Origin: Thiotrichales bacterium | Lineage (GTDB): Bacteria > Pseudomonadota > Gammaproteobacteria > HK1 | Direction of reading: 5' to 3' | Length of the DNA stretch: 64,000 nucleotides | NCBI GenBank assembly: GCA_026709935.1 | Contig: JAPOSC010000051.1 | Span: forward strand, 11,843 to 75,842 | Shown: one piece after another, positions 49,053 through 60,836 of the stretch | Numbering within the stretch: position 1 is the first letter of the stretch | Layout: each line of letters begins with the position of its first letter | Notes under the pieces: generated by a model | Seen by the model: the letters and a program-made list of their open reading frames with translations, nothing else | Databases searched by the model: none | What the model was told of the DNA's origin: nothing | Program-made: the position numbers and the translations under genes

Positions 49053-49679
49053 CTACTCCCCCGCTTCGACCACGTCGACGCCGGCCGGGGGGGTGAATGT
49101 GAAGGCGGCAGGCGGGATCTCGGGCTGGCGCTGGATGTCGTGGAAGGTGAGGAGTGTGGTCTGGCCGAACTGGTCGAGCAGCTCCATGCGGCGAAGCTCT
49201 CCGCCGGCGAACGCGAGCCGGATGCTGGTGAACGAAGCGTCCTCCGCCTTCGGTTCCAGCGCGAAGGCGTCGACATTCGCGCCGGCCTCGAGTGCTTCGA
49301 CCCTAAAACCCTCCGCCACCGGCCGGCCGCTGGTCAGCAGCACCGCGGGGGTCGAGCCGAGCGCGGCATCAAGGTCGAGGACCGTGACCTGAGCCAGTTC
49401 CGGATCGTAGATCCAGACCCTCGCGCCGTCCCCGACGATAAGTTGCGGCGGGTCTGCGTAATCGAAGCGGAACCGCCCCGGACGGTCGATCAGCACCGTG
49501 CCGCGAGCTCGCTCCAGGAGCTTGCGGCTTTCGTCGAAGAGACGCTGTTCGAACCGCGACGCCACGGTGTCGAGACCGGCGAGATATCCATCCAGTCGAT
49601 CTCCGGCATCGGCAAGTACGGGGGTGAAGGACAGCGAGAGCAGCCCGGCAACGAAGAGCCTTGCGATATGCAGCATCAT
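49053..49679 (-). CDS. lolA: Outer-membrane lipoprotein carrier LolA
   Basis: Periplasmic chaperone that carries lipoproteins from LolCDE to LolB. The 208-residue product has a signal peptide (about 1-23, SLSFTPVLADA), a conserved start (LDTVASRFEQRLFDESRKLL), RPGRFRFDYADPPQLIVGDG and WIYDPELAQVTV. Length matches the family. It lies 183 bases after ftsK on the same strand. Confidence 0.93.
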   Translation of the reverse strand: MMLHIARLFVAGLLSLSFTPVLADAGDRLDGYLAGLDTVASRFEQRLFDESRKLLERARGTVLIDRPGRFRFDYADPPQLIVGDGARVWIYDPELAQVTVLDLDAALGSTPAVLLTSGRPVAEGFRVEALEAGANVDAFALEPKAEDASFTSIRLAFAGGELRRMELLDQFGQTTLLTFHDIQRQPEIPPAAFTFTPPAGVDVVEAGE

Positions 49680-49862
49680 GGCGATTGGTTCCGCGACACG
49701 GGCACCCCGCCTTCCGGCGATCCGGGTTCGCGGTGCCGCACCGTGCCTCGGCAGCCGCTCGGGACAGTGGTCGAAACAAGGTGCCGACCCCGGCCAGGGG
49801 CAACTCGCCCTTGCAGGATCAGCGCTCTCGATATGTGGCCAGGAAAATTCTCGTCAGGGTCC

Positions 49863-52238
49863 CTAATCCGCAGGAGGCGGCGGTGCGAGGACTTCGCGGC
49901 TGCCGTTCGACTGCAACGGGCCCACCACACCCGCCTGCTCCATCTCCTCCAGCATGCGGGCGGCCCGGTTGTACCCGATCTTGAGCCGGCGTTGAACCCC
50001 GGAGATCGAGGCCCGGCGGGTCTCGGTCACGATCCGCACCGCCTGGTCGTACAGGGGGTCGGCCTCCGCGCCGGATGCGCCACCCGCCTCGAAGGCGGAG
50101 CCGGCTCCCTCGGACGCGACGTCGGCGATGGCGGTGCCGTCCAGAATCCCTTCCAGATAGGACGGTTTACCCATCTGCTTGAGGCTCTTGACGACCTTGT
50201 GGACCTCGTGGTCGGCGACGAACGCGCCATGCACGCGGCTCGGTGTCGACACTCCCGGTCCGAGGTAGAGCATGTCGCCATGCCCCAGAAGGTGCTCCGC
50301 CCCCATCTGATCGAGGATGGTTCTGGAATCCACCTTCGACGACACCTGGAAGGCGATACGGCTGGGGATGTTCGCCTTGATCAGCCCGGTAATCACATCG
50401 ACGGAAGGGCGCTGGGTGGCGAGGATGAGGTGGATACCCGCGGCACGCGCCTTCTGCGCCAGACGCGCGATCAGTTCCTCCACCTTCTTGCCGGTGATCA
50501 TCATCATGTCGGCAAGCTCGTCGACGACCACGACAATATAGGGCAGCTTCGCGAGCGTCGGCGCCTCGCCGCCTTCGCCGTCCGGCAGGGACAGCGGATC
50601 CGGGAGCGGCATGCCGCTCTCGGCCGCGGCGCTCACCTTGCGGTTGTAGCCGCCGATGTTGCGCACCCCCAACGCCGACATCAGGCGATAGCGCCGGTCC
50701 ATCTCGACCACGCACCAGCGAAGCGCGTTCGACGCGTGCTTCATGTCCGTCACCACCGGCGCGAGGAGGTGCGGAATACCCTCGTACACCGACAGCTCCA
50801 GCATCTTCGGGTCGATCATGATCATCCGCACGTCGGAGCTGGAGGCCTTGTAGAGCAGGCTCAGAATCATCGCGTTGATGGCCACCGACTTGCCCGAACC
50901 GGTGGTGCCGGCCACCAGGAGGTGAGGCATGGTCGCGAGATCCACCACCACCGGCTGCCCCGAGATGTCCTTGCCGAGACCCAGCGCGAGATGGGACGTG
51001 TCAGCGTCGTACCGGCTGGACTTGATCACGTCGCTCAGCACCACGATCTCGCGTTCCTCGTTGGGGATCTCGAGCCCGATGGTGGTCTTGCCGGGAATGA
51101 CTTCCACGATTCGCACGCTCACCGTGGACAACGACCGTGCGAGGTCCTTGGCCAGGTTGGTGACCCGGCTCACCTTCAGCCCCGGCGCGAGCTGCAGCTC
51201 GTATCGGGTAACGACGGGACCGGGGTGCACCGCGACCACCTCCGCCTCGATCCCGAAGTCCGCGAGCTTGAGCTCCACCTGGCGCGAGATCGCCTCGAGG
51301 GATTCGGCGGAGACAACCTTGCGCTTTTCCTTGGGTTCATCAAGCAACGCGAGCGGCGGCAGCGCGCCGGAGCCCGGCGCCGGCTCGAACATGGGCACCT
51401 GCCGCTCGCGCTCCAGGCGCGGGCTCGTCTCGACCTTCGCGATGACGGGCTCGATGCGCGGCCGCTTGCGAGAAGACCGTCGCTTGCGCTCCACCTCGAT
51501 ACGGACTTCCCGCTCCTGCCGGCGCCGGCCCGCCGCCCAGCGCTCTCTCGCCAGACGGCCGGCCTGACGGCCGCGGTCGACCAGGCGCTCCCCAGCCAGA
51601 ATGGTGTAGCGGCCCGTCACGTCCATGACGTCGAGCCATGACAAACCGGTGAACAGGGTGATACCGGTGAGGAAGAGGGCGAGCAGGAACAGGGTGCCCC
51701 CCACTGGATTGACGAGACCCGCGAGACCACTTCCCACCACGGATCCGATAATCCCGCCGGCGTCGACGGGAAGTGCCGCGCCACCCTGGTAGTGCAAAGT
51801 CGCAAGACCGCATCCGGCGCACACCGCCACCACGCATCCGGCGGCGCGGATGATGGCGTGATGCATGTCGATCTCGCCGGACCCCACCTTCAGGCCCCGA
51901 TAGATCAGCCATCCCGCGTAACCCATCATCACCGGAAACAGATACGCCATGAAGCCGAACAGATAAAGCAGCACATCGGCGATCCAGGCGCCGGCCACCC
52001 CCCCCTGGTTGGCGATGCGGTCGACATGGCCGGCGCTGGACCATCCCGGATCGCCCGGATGCCAGCTCGCGATCGACACCAGCAGGTAGATGGCCACGGC
52101 GGAGATGACGAGGAGCGCTCCCTCGCGTGAGCCTCGCGCCAGCGGACCCCGCAACAAGGCGAGGAAGCCCGGCTTGTCTTGTATCGCTTGCGCCACGGTT
52201 GCAATCCTGTTTCGAGATTTCATTTCTAACATTGTCAT
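49863..52238 (-). CDS. ftsK: DNA translocase FtsK
   Basis: Links cell division with chromosome segregation and XerCD recombination at dif. The product (791 residues from ATG 52238) has four or more N-terminal membrane segments (about 40-190), a short linker, the RecA-like motor (Walker [44 protein letters not shown]) and a C-terminal gamma domain ([20 protein letters not shown]) that reads the KOPS sequence. GTG 52196 with AGGA 9 bases upstream is a plausible alternative start. It is shorter than E. coli FtsK because the linker is short. Confidence 0.95.
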   Translation of the reverse strand: MTMLEMKSRNRIATVAQAIQDKPGFLALLRGPLARGSREGALLVISAVAIYLLVSIASWHPGDPGWSSAGHVDRIANQGGVAGAWIADVLLYLFGFMAYLFPVMMGYAGWLIYRGLKVGSGEIDMHHAIIRAAGCVVAVCAGCGLATLHYQGGAALPVDAGGIIGSVVGSGLAGLVNPVGGTLFLLALFLTGITLFTGLSWLDVMDVTGRYTILAGERLVDRGRQAGRLARERWAAGRRRQEREVRIEVERKRRSSRKRPRIEPVIAKVETSPRLERERQVPMFEPAPGSGALPPLALLDEPKEKRKVVSAESLEAISRQVELKLADFGIEAEVVAVHPGPVVTRYELQLAPGLKVSRVTNLAKDLARSLSTVSVRIVEVIPGKTTIGLEIPNEEREIVVLSDVIKSSRYDADTSHLALGLGKDISGQPVVVDLATMPHLLVAGTTGSGKSVAINAMILSLLYKASSSDVRMIMIDPKMLELSVYEGIPHLLAPVVTDMKHASNALRWCVVEMDRRYRLMSALGVRNIGGYNRKVSAAAESGMPLPDPLSLPDGEGGEAPTLAKLPYIVVVVDELADMMMITGKKVEELIARLAQKARAAGIHLILATQRPSVDVITGLIKANIPSRIAFQVSSKVDSRTILDQMGAEHLLGHGDMLYLGPGVSTPSRVHGAFVADHEVHKVVKSLKQMGKPSYLEGILDGTAIADVASEGAGSAFEAGGASGAEADPLYDQAVRIVTETRRASISGVQRRLKIGYNRAARMLEEMEQAGVVGPLQSNGSREVLAPPPPAD

Positions 52239-53608
<1,370 letters not shown>

Positions 53609-53629
53609 CGGTGGGGCGGCGGGAACCCC

Positions 53630-54868
53630 GTGTCGGTGAGCGCGAGCACTTCGGGCCCCGGTCTGCGGCCGGACAAAGGCTTCGCCCCGGAGTTCACGGT
53701 CACCACGATCGAGCGCGTCGCCGACGTCCCGGCATCCGAGTGGGATTTGCTCGCGGGCAAGGACTACCCGTTCACCCGGCACGCGTTCCTCGATGCGCTG
53801 GAGCGTCACGGCTGCGTGGGAGAGCAGGCGGGGTGGATCCCGTCGCACCTCCTCGTGCACGCGAACGGGCAACTCGTGGGAGCGACCCCGGCCTACGTCA
53901 AGCTCCATTCCCAGGGTGAATTCGTCTTCGACTGGTCCTGGGCCGAGGCGTACACGCGCCATGGCCTCGATTACTACCCCAAACTCGTCTCCGCTATCCC
54001 GTTCACCCCATCGACCGGACCGAGGTTGCTCGTCCACCCCCACGCCGACGGCCCGAAGGTGCGGCAGGCCCTCACTGCCGGCGCGGTGGAGGTGTCGAAG
54101 GCGATGCAGGCATCATCGTTTCACTGGCTGTTCCCTCGCGCCGACGACGCCGACGCGCTGGAAAGCGGCGGCCTGCTGGTGCGCTCCGGATGCCAGTTCC
54201 ACTGGAGGAACCGCGGCTACCGCGACTTCCGGGACTATCTGGATGCTCTGACGGCGAAGCGGCGCAAGGAGATCCGGCGCGAGCGCCGGGACGCGGCGGC
54301 GGCCCCGGTGGAGATCGAGATCCACGACGGCCACACCGCCACGGAGGCGCACTGGCGGGCGTACCATGGGCTGTACAGTTCCACCTACGACCGCAAGTGG
54401 GGCTACCCCACCCTGACCGTCCCGTTCTTCGTCGATGTGGCGCAGTCGCTCCCGGAGCAGACGCTCGTGGTTCTCGCGAAACGAGACGGCCGCTACGTCG
54501 CGGGCGCCCACTGCTTCGTGGGCCGGGATACGCTCTTCGGCCGGAACTGGGGCTGTCTGGAGCATCATCGCGGACTTCACTTCGAGATGTGCTACTACCA
54601 GCTCATCGAGCACTGCATCCGTCGCGGCCTCGATCACTTCGACGCCGGCGCCCAGGGCGAGCACAAGCTCTTGCGCGGATTCCTGCCGGTGGAGACACGC
54701 TCCGTGCACTGGATCCGGGACTCACGCTTTCGAGCGGCCATCGGCCGGTTCCTCGCCGAGGAGCGCACGGCCCTCGAGCGCTACCGGCGCACGATGGCCC
54801 GGCACTCGCCCTACCGCACGCCGCCCGGCGGGGCCTCTCCGGACGCGGGCGGAACCGGCGATGCCTGA
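53630..54868 (+). CDS. DUF482 family / GNAT-like acetyltransferase-fold protein
   Basis: A 412-residue protein of the COG3146/DUF482 family, related in fold to the FemAB/GNAT peptidyl transferases. Recognisable parts are WDLLAGKDYPFTRHAFLDAL, FDWSWAEAYTRHGLDYYPKL, LDALTAKRRKEIRRERRDA and DHFDAGAQGEHKLLRGFLP. Its reaction is unknown. Start GTG 53630 is the annotated one. It overlaps aat by 8 bases and is part of the trxB-to-infA series. Confidence 0.85.
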   Translation: MSVSASTSGPGLRPDKGFAPEFTVTTIERVADVPASEWDLLAGKDYPFTRHAFLDALERHGCVGEQAGWIPSHLLVHANGQLVGATPAYVKLHSQGEFVFDWSWAEAYTRHGLDYYPKLVSAIPFTPSTGPRLLVHPHADGPKVRQALTAGAVEVSKAMQASSFHWLFPRADDADALESGGLLVRSGCQFHWRNRGYRDFRDYLDALTAKRRKEIRRERRDAAAAPVEIEIHDGHTATEAHWRAYHGLYSSTYDRKWGYPTLTVPFFVDVAQSLPEQTLVVLAKRDGRYVAGAHCFVGRDTLFGRNWGCLEHHRGLHFEMCYYQLIEHCIRRGLDHFDAGAQGEHKLLRGFLPVETRSVHWIRDSRFRAAIGRFLAEERTALERYRRTMARHSPYRTPPGGASPDAGGTGDA

Positions 54869-55637
54869 GCCGCGAATGCCCGGACCCACCCGCGCATCGC
54901 ATCCGCGGCGGCGCCCTCCCGAACCACAGCACGTGCGGCGGCCCTGGCTTCTCGCGCCGCACTCTTCGCCGGACGCCTTCCCCGACCCGTCGCTCGCGCT
55001 CGAGGCGCCGAACGGACTCCTCGCGGTGGGCGGTGACCTCCACCCGGAACGCCTGCTGTACGCGTACCGCCACGGAATCTTCCCCTGGTTCAGTGAAGGT
55101 GAGCCGATCCTGTGGTGGTCTCCCGAACCGCGCGCGGTGCTGTGGCCCGAAGCCCTGCGCGTCAACCGTTCGCTGCGGCGCGCACAGCGCCGCGCGGCGT
55201 TCACCATCTCCACCGACACCGCCTTCGAACCGGTCGTGCGCGAATGCGCCGCGTCTCGGCCGGGCCGGGAGAGCACCTGGATCACGCCGGAAATGGTGGC
55301 CGCCTACGGGCGACTGCACCAGGCCGGACACGCGCACTCCATCGAGTGCTGGCGCGGGGCCGAGCTGGCCGGCGGTCTGTACGGCGTCGCCATCGGTCGC
55401 GTGTTTTTCGGCGAATCCATGTTCAGTCGCGCCCCCGATGCGTCGAAGATCGCAATCGCGCATCTGTGCACCCTTGGCTTCGGGCTCATCGACTGTCAGA
55501 TACCGAGCGCCCACCTCGCCCGTCTCGGCGCCGTCGGCGTGCGACGACGACGCTTCCTCGCCCTGCTCGACGAGCTGTGCGAGGCACCCCGGCCATGCGC
55601 CTTCGGCGACCGGCGCCTCGCAGGAGCCGGGCCATGA
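54861..55637 (+). CDS. aat: Leucyl/phenylalanyl-tRNA-protein transferase
   Basis: Adds Leu or Phe from tRNA to N-terminal Arg or Lys, marking proteins for ClpAP (N-degron pathway). From ATG 54861 the product is 258 residues. Visible: LLAVGGDLHPERLLYAYRHG, FPWFSEGEPILWWSPEPRAV, ESTWITPEMVAAY and GRVFFGESMFSRAPDASKIA. ATG 54876 is an alternative. Overlaps bpt by 4 bases. Confidence 0.95.
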   Translation: MPEPRMPGPTRASHPRRRPPEPQHVRRPWLLAPHSSPDAFPDPSLALEAPNGLLAVGGDLHPERLLYAYRHGIFPWFSEGEPILWWSPEPRAVLWPEALRVNRSLRRAQRRAAFTISTDTAFEPVVRECAASRPGRESTWITPEMVAAYGRLHQAGHAHSIECWRGAELAGGLYGVAIGRVFFGESMFSRAPDASKIAIAHLCTLGFGLIDCQIPSAHLARLGAVGVRRRRFLALLDELCEAPRPCAFGDRRLAGAGP

Positions 55638-56341
55638 ACTCGCCGAATCGGGTGCGGTTCTTCACCACTCCGGGGCATCCGTGCACCTATATCACGGGAC
55701 GCGAGGCGACCACGGTGTTCGCCGATCCCGCATATCCCAAGAGCCCGGCCCTGTACACGGCGTTGAGCCGACTCGGATTCCGGCGCAGCGGGACGCACAT
55801 CTACCGCCCCGAGTGCACGAATTGCAACGCGTGCATACCGGTCCGCGTCCCGGTGACGCGCTTCCGCCCCCGGCGGATCCATCGTCGGGTGAGGGCCACG
55901 AACCGCGATCTCGCGTTCCGGGTCCGTCCCGCACAGTTCGAGCCGCGGCACTTCGCCCTGTACCAGCGCTACCTCTCGGCCCGCCATCGCGGCGGCGGCA
56001 TGGACGATCCTTCGCCCGGACAATACCGCGACTTCCTCACCAGCACGTGGTGCGACACCCTCTTCTTCGAGTACTCGCTCGGCGCCGCGGTCGTCGCCGT
56101 CTCGGTCATCGACCGGCTCACCGACGCGCTGTCGTGCGTGTACACCTTCTTCGACCCCGCCTTCGAGCAACGCAGCCTCGGAACGTACGCCATCCTGCAC
56201 GCGGTCGATGTGGCCCGGGGCCATGGCCTGGAGTGGCTGTACCTCGGATACTGGATCGAGGATTCCCCGAAGATGCGCTACAAGGCCGAGTTCCGGCCCC
56301 AGGAACGGTTTGTCGACGGAAGGTGGGCGTCGGCGGAGTGA
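55634..56341 (+). CDS. bpt: Aspartate/glutamate leucyltransferase
   Basis: Adds leucine to N-terminal Asp or Glu, feeding the same degradation path as Aat. From ATG 55634 the product is 235 residues. Visible: the N-terminal [19 protein letters not shown], the cysteine-rich [19 protein letters not shown] and the C-terminal [19 protein letters not shown]. Order aat-bpt-infA is conserved in many gammaproteobacteria. Confidence 0.95.
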   Translation: MNSPNRVRFFTTPGHPCTYITGREATTVFADPAYPKSPALYTALSRLGFRRSGTHIYRPECTNCNACIPVRVPVTRFRPRRIHRRVRATNRDLAFRVRPAQFEPRHFALYQRYLSARHRGGGMDDPSPGQYRDFLTSTWCDTLFFEYSLGAAVVAVSVIDRLTDALSCVYTFFDPAFEQRSLGTYAILHAVDVARGHGLEWLYLGYWIEDSPKMRYKAEFRPQERFVDGRWASAE

Positions 56342-56435
56342 ACGGGAGTCCAGCGACAGTAGCGACAGTGGCTTTGCTCGCACCCTCAATTCGGGCACAC
56401 TACGCGCGCCTCCCGGGACCACGACGGAGACAGGC

Positions 56436-56654
56436 TTGGCGAAGGAAGACCACATCGAGATGGAGGGCACCGTGATCGACACGCTGCCCAACACGATGTT
56501 CAGGGTGGAACTCGAGAACGGCCACGTCGTGACCGCGCACATCTCGGGCAAGATGCGCAAGCACTACATCCGCATCCTGACTGGTGACCGGGTCACGGTC
56601 CAGCTCACCCCCTACGATCTCACCAAGGGGCGGATCACCTACCGGGTGCGTTGA
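56436..56654 (+). CDS. infA: Translation initiation factor IF-1 (TTG start)
   Basis: A 72-residue OB-fold protein that binds the 30S A site. [20 protein letters not shown] and [19 protein letters not shown] are typical. The only start in the right place is TTG 56436, with GGAG about 8 bases upstream; the next in-frame ATG (56461) would remove the first eight residues. It follows bpt by 94 bases. Confidence 0.94.
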   Translation: MAKEDHIEMEGTVIDTLPNTMFRVELENGHVVTAHISGKMRKHYIRILTGDRVTVQLTPYDLTKGRITYRVR

Positions 56655-56741
56655 CGCCCCGGCATCCCCGGCTCACCCTCCCGCGAACTGGCCCGCACCC
56701 TGGTCCGACCCGACGAGATGCGGGCCCGGCCACATACCCGC

Positions 56742-56826
56742 CCGGTTGTGCCGGGGTTATCCGGTTGTGCCAGATCGACCCTATGGCGCCGAGAACCGGT
56801 CACACCGTCTAAAACCGTTCACACCC
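56742..56826. repeat. Short direct repeats after infA
   Basis: CCGGTTGTGCC occurs at 56742-56752 and 56761-56771. Related ACCG-TCACACC units follow at 56793-56826. The block lies between the converging infA and phosphatase genes and holds no gene. Confidence 0.6.
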
Positions 56827-57598
56827 TCTGCGCGGTGTGAATTGCATACTCGCGATCCTGCTCGGGGTGGATCTGCACCACCGTCAACCTCGCGGCGTCG
56901 TACCCCTCCTGAATGTACACCGCACCGGTATCGATGTAGTGCACATTCTCGATCCGGATCGGGGTCCGTGTCGGCGTGTGCCCACAGTACACCCGCTCCA
57001 CTCCCCCGCGCACCGGCAGCCGAGGGCTGGCCCCGTGGACGCGATTTCGCGACCACAGCGCGTAGAACGCGGCATCGCGGTCATGGGCGCACAGCATCTC
57101 CATGAAGCGGTCCCAGGGGACGAGCGGCGGCACGTCCGCGTGGATGATCCCCACCACCCCCGCCGCCGTCTCCACCTCGATGGCGAGCGGGAGGTCCGCG
57201 AACGCTTCGCGGAAGCGCGCCCGCGCCGCATCGTCCTGTTCGAGCCACCACGCGCCCCCGTTGTGGTTGACCCACAGGTCGTACTGAACCGGATCATCGG
57301 AGTCGATGGCGAACTGCTCGTGATTCCCGCGGCAGGGGTGGAACCATGCATGCTCGAGCCAGTCGAGGGCCGCCGCCGACTCCGGGCCCCGATCGACGAG
57401 ATCGCCGACCGAGAACAAGCGGTCAACGGCCGGATCGAAGCCGATCTCGTCGAGCAGGGAGCGCAGGTGCGCGAACATGCCATGGATGTCTCCGACCACG
57501 AAATCGCGGCCGGCCTCGTTGCGCGCATGACGCGCCACGACCGGCCCGGAGCGAACCTCGGGCGCCGGCAATTGGGCAGGCAGTTCGCTGATCTTCAT
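56819..57598 (-). CDS. PPP-family metallophosphatase
   Basis: A calcineurin-like phosphoesterase of about 259 residues from ATG 57598 (MKISELPAQL). The metal-binding motifs of PPP phosphatases are present in order: DIHG in FVVGDIHGMF, GDLVDRG in FSVGDLVDRGPE and NHE in CRGNHEQF, with late histidines in IIHADVP and YCGHTPT. It resembles bacterial PrpA/PrpB protein phosphatases. Targets are unknown. It converges on infA. Confidence 0.88.
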   Translation of the reverse strand: MKISELPAQLPAPEVRSGPVVARHARNEAGRDFVVGDIHGMFAHLRSLLDEIGFDPAVDRLFSVGDLVDRGPESAAALDWLEHAWFHPCRGNHEQFAIDSDDPVQYDLWVNHNGGAWWLEQDDAARARFREAFADLPLAIEVETAAGVVGIIHADVPPLVPWDRFMEMLCAHDRDAAFYALWSRNRVHGASPRLPVRGGVERVYCGHTPTRTPIRIENVHYIDTGAVYIQEGYDAARLTVVQIHPEQDREYAIHTAQRV

Positions 57599-57719
57599 GG
57601 GGATTCGCAAGTTTCGCGGCAGCGCTGCACCACAACTTTCGATCCACGCTCGGTGGGCAGGACAGGGGTTTACACGTTGGCGGGCGGGCGCATTCTACAC
57701 GTGCGCGCCCCCGGCGCGG

Positions 57720-58517
57720 TTATCCGTCGGATGCCATTGCTTCGAAGATCGCCCGCACCCGCTCCAGATCGGCCGGCGTATCCACTCCCGGACCGGGTCG
57801 CTCGCGCGCAACTTCCATGTGAATCAGGAAGCCGTGGTGGATGGCGCGGAGCTGCTCGAGCGACTCCGCGAGTTCGCTCGGCACCGGTGCGAGAGACGCG
57901 AACCGGGCCAGAAATTTCGCGCGATAGGCATACAGGCCGATATGCCGGTAGTGCAGACCGGCGGCCGCGCAAGCCCGGGACGTGCCGGCCCGGGATGTGC
58001 CGACACCAGGGTCGAAGCGCTTGCGGCGGTACGGGATCGGGGCGCGCGAGAAGTACGCGGCACGGCCGTGCGCGCCGAAGACCACCTTGACCACGCCGGG
58101 ATCGAAGATCTCCTCCTCGCGCTCGATGGCTTCGCACAGGGATGCGATCGCGAAATTCGGTCGATCCGAGAGATTGGACGCAACCTGCTCGATCAGGCTC
58201 GGCGGGAGCAACGGCTCGTCACCCTGCACGTTGACCACCACCGTCTCGGGACCGAGCCCGCGCATCGCGGCGACTTCCGCGATGCGGTCGGTCCCGCTCG
58301 CGTGCGCGCGGGAGGTGAGGACCACATCCGCACCGCTGGCCCGCGCCACGGCGACCACCCGCTCGTCGTCGGTCGCGACCACCACCGGCCCGACGCCGCT
58401 CGCCACCGCCCGCTCGTGGACTCGGATCACCATCGGCTTTCCGGCGATGTCCGCCAGTGGCTTGCCCGGCAGTCGCGCCGATGCGTAGCGCGCCGGAATC
58501 ACGACGAGGCAGTTCAC
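57720..58517 (-). CDS. kdsB: 3-deoxy-manno-octulosonate cytidylyltransferase (CMP-Kdo synthetase)
   Basis: Makes CMP-Kdo, the donor used by WaaA. The 265-residue product has MNCLVVIPARYASARLPGKP, GKPMVIRVHERA, VNVQGDEPLL and RHIGLYAYRAKFLARFASL, all KdsB signatures. It overlaps lpxK by 4 bases, giving one LPS unit lpxK-kdsB downstream of exbBD. Confidence 0.96.
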   Translation of the reverse strand: MNCLVVIPARYASARLPGKPLADIAGKPMVIRVHERAVASGVGPVVVATDDERVVAVARASGADVVLTSRAHASGTDRIAEVAAMRGLGPETVVVNVQGDEPLLPPSLIEQVASNLSDRPNFAIASLCEAIEREEEIFDPGVVKVVFGAHGRAAYFSRAPIPYRRKRFDPGVGTSRAGTSRACAAAGLHYRHIGLYAYRAKFLARFASLAPVPSELAESLEQLRAIHHGFLIHMEVARERPGPGVDTPADLERVRAIFEAMASDG

Positions 58518-59527
58518 GCCACCGATGATTGCGTATCCGGATCCACGACCACGCCGAGCCCGCGAACGATCGTGAGAAGCCTGTCTTCCAGTGCGCCCGA
58601 GAGCACCGCATCAACCGGCACGCACCAGTGGCGCGCATCGGCGAACCGCTCGCACTTCACCGTATCCTTCTCCGTCATGAGCACCGGGGCGTCGTCGGGG
58701 AACCGGACCTCCTCCTCGCGAAACGGATGATGATCCGGGAACGGATGGCGGATGATCGTCAACCCGCGGCTCTCCAGAGTGCGGAAGAATCGCTCCTGAT
58801 GGCCGATCGCGCACACCGCATGGACCGCCTCGCCGCGAAACGCCTCGAGCGGGCGCGTGAGAGCCGGATCGGCGAGGTTCACCGCGTGGCCGGGCTCGAG
58901 CCGCATCTCGAACTCGCCCGACGCCGCGGGACCGTTCGCGACCACGAGGTCGACCGACGCAAGCCGGCCGAGGGGCTCTCGCAGCGGCCCGGCCGGCAGG
59001 CATCGGCCGTTTCCGTGCCGCCGATCTGCGTCGATCACGACGATCTCCACATCCCGGGCGAGGCGCAGGTGCTGGAGTCCGTCATCGCTCAGGATCACAT
59101 CGCACTTCGAGCGCCGGAACAGGATGCGCCCGGCGGCAATACGATTCGGTCCGGCCGCAACCGGGACCCCGGTCCGGCGCGCGAGCAGTACCGCTTCGTC
59201 ACCCACCCGGCCCGGATCGCTGTCGGGCAGGACCTTCCGCGGCCAGCGGCTGCCGGTGCCCCGGTATCCGCGGCAGATGACCCCTACCCGCACGCCTCGC
59301 GCCGCGAGGAGTTTCGCGATGGCGATGATCAGTGGTGTCTTCCCCGTCCCTCCGACGCTCAGGTTCCCGACCACGACCACCGGACAACCGATCCGCCGGG
59401 AGCGGCGTATCCCGTACCGATAGGCGGCACGGCGCACAATGGCAAACAGCGCGACCAGCCACCCCGCCGGAGCCAGCAGGGCGCCAAGCAGATCGGGCGC
59501 GTACCAGAAATGCGGCGACTCACGCAC
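58514..59527 (-). CDS. lpxK: Tetraacyldisaccharide 4'-kinase
   Basis: Phosphorylates the lipid A disaccharide at position 4' to make lipid IVA, at the inner membrane. The 337-residue product has an N-terminal membrane-associated segment (LLGALLAPAGWLVALFAIVR), Walker A in VGNLSVGGTGKTPL, GVICRGYRGTGSRWP and LSDDGLQHLRLARD. It overlaps kdsB by 4 bases. Confidence 0.96.
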   Translation of the reverse strand: MRESPHFWYAPDLLGALLAPAGWLVALFAIVRRAAYRYGIRRSRRIGCPVVVVGNLSVGGTGKTPLIIAIAKLLAARGVRVGVICRGYRGTGSRWPRKVLPDSDPGRVGDEAVLLARRTGVPVAAGPNRIAAGRILFRRSKCDVILSDDGLQHLRLARDVEIVVIDADRRHGNGRCLPAGPLREPLGRLASVDLVVANGPAASGEFEMRLEPGHAVNLADPALTRPLEAFRGEAVHAVCAIGHQERFFRTLESRGLTIIRHPFPDHHPFREEEVRFPDDAPVLMTEKDTVKCERFADARHWCVPVDAVLSGALEDRLLTIVRGLGVVVDPDTQSSVA

Positions 59528-59677
59528 GGGGAGTGCGAACCGAGTTCGGGGCGGCGGTCAACGGCGGAACGCAGGGTTGACGATGCTGCGCGCCCGGTGG
59601 GCGAACCGCGCCGATTCGGGCCTTTGGCCCCCGCGCAGGCGGGGGGAAGGCGTGGAGGTGAAATTCGCGCCCCAGGC

Positions 59678-60103
59678 TCAACGGTCCGACTCCCCGGACC
59701 GGCGCGCCGCAAACGTGAGCCGGTACAGGCCCGCAGTGCGCGCGGCATCCATGACCGTGACCACCGACTGGTGCGGGGTCCGGGCGTCGGCGCTGATCAC
59801 CACCGGCGGGGAGTCGAGCCCCCGCGCCGCCCGCGTCAGGGCCTGCCGAAGACTCTGCGTCGTGGGGTCACCGAGCCGACGACCCTCGACTTCGATGCCT
59901 CCGGCGGCATCAATCACCACCTCCACGTCCGCGTCGTCCCGCGCGCTCTCGCGGGCGCTCGCCTCCGGGAGCTCGATGCCCAGCTCGGTGCGCCATTCGA
60001 AGGTCGTGGACACCATGAAGAAGATGAGCAGCAGGAAGACGACATCGATCAGCGCGGTGAGATTGACCTCGGGAGAACCGCGACTCGAGGCCCGAAACTT
60101 CAC
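59678..60103 (-). CDS. exbD: ExbD/TolR family biopolymer transport protein
   Basis: A 141-residue inner-membrane protein with one helix (VNLTALIDVVFLLLIFF), whose aspartate takes part in proton-driven motor function, and a periplasmic domain. GTG 60103 has GGAGGGG about 6 bases upstream and overlaps the exbB stop by 4 bases. In this location (before lpxK and after comEC) ExbBD-like pairs are often found; they may serve TonB or another envelope task. No tonB is present. Confidence 0.9.
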   Translation of the reverse strand: MKFRASSRGSPEVNLTALIDVVFLLLIFFMVSTTFEWRTELGIELPEASARESARDDADVEVVIDAAGGIEVEGRRLGDPTTQSLRQALTRAARGLDSPPVVISADARTPHQSVVTVMDAARTAGLYRLTFAARRSGESDR

Positions 60104-60735
60104 CGGTACCCCTCCTCTGCGTCGGGTTCCGAACGCAGCCGCTCCAGCGCTCCCACCAGCCGGAGCGCCTCGCGCTCCATCGTCACCACCAGTTCGTCCA
60201 CCCGCCCGCGCAGCACCCGATGGAAGAGCAGGCTCGGGATCGCGACCGTCAGCCCCGCGGCGGTAGTGACGAGCGCCTCGGAGATCCCGCCGGCCAGGAA
60301 CCTCGGCTCGCCCACGCCCTGCGCCGTAATCATGGCGAACACCTTGATCATTCCGATGACCGTGCCCAGCAGACCGAGCAACGGGGCGATGGCGGCGATG
60401 GTACCGAGCGTATTGAGGTACCGGTCGAGTTCGTGGGCCACGTGGCGGCCCACTTCCTCGATGTACTCCTTCATCATCTCGCGATCGAGGTGACGGCTGG
60501 CGAGAACGGCGGCGAGAATGCGCCCGAACGGAGATCCCTCCCGCAACCCCTGGATCTGCTCCTCGGTCAGCGCTCCGGACCTGACCCACTCCAGAGCGCG
60601 GGCCGCAAGATCTGCGGGCACGACCCGCCCACGCTGAAGCGACCACAGTCGTTCGACGATGATCGCCATCGCGGTCACCGAGCAAAGAAGGATCGGCACC
60701 ATCAGCCATCCGCCCGATCGCACGATCTCGAGCAT
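60100..60735 (-). CDS. exbB: ExbB/TolQ/MotA family proton channel protein
   Basis: From ATG 60735 (MLEIVRSGGWLMVPILLCSV) the product is 211 residues with three membrane segments: an N-terminal one, and two after a cytosolic domain (LNTLGTIAAIAPLLGLLGTV; ALVTTAAGLTVAIPSLLFH). It pairs with ExbD downstream. The frame to 60855 is open but not family-like. Confidence 0.91.
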   Translation of the reverse strand: MLEIVRSGGWLMVPILLCSVTAMAIIVERLWSLQRGRVVPADLAARALEWVRSGALTEEQIQGLREGSPFGRILAAVLASRHLDREMMKEYIEEVGRHVAHELDRYLNTLGTIAAIAPLLGLLGTVIGMIKVFAMITAQGVGEPRFLAGGISEALVTTAAGLTVAIPSLLFHRVLRGRVDELVVTMEREALRLVGALERLRSEPDAEEGYR

Positions 60736-60836
60736 TGCTTCTCCGCGTGCCGGGGGGCGCAGGGGGGAACCTGAATGATAACCGGGTGGACCGGACCCGC
60801 AACCCACATCCGTATCGCACCACTCAAAGACCGCTT

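Noticed and set aside
48888-51641. Open frame on the plus strand (917 codons) opposite lolA and ftsK
   Set aside because: Antisense to two certain genes, His/Arg-rich, no family features.
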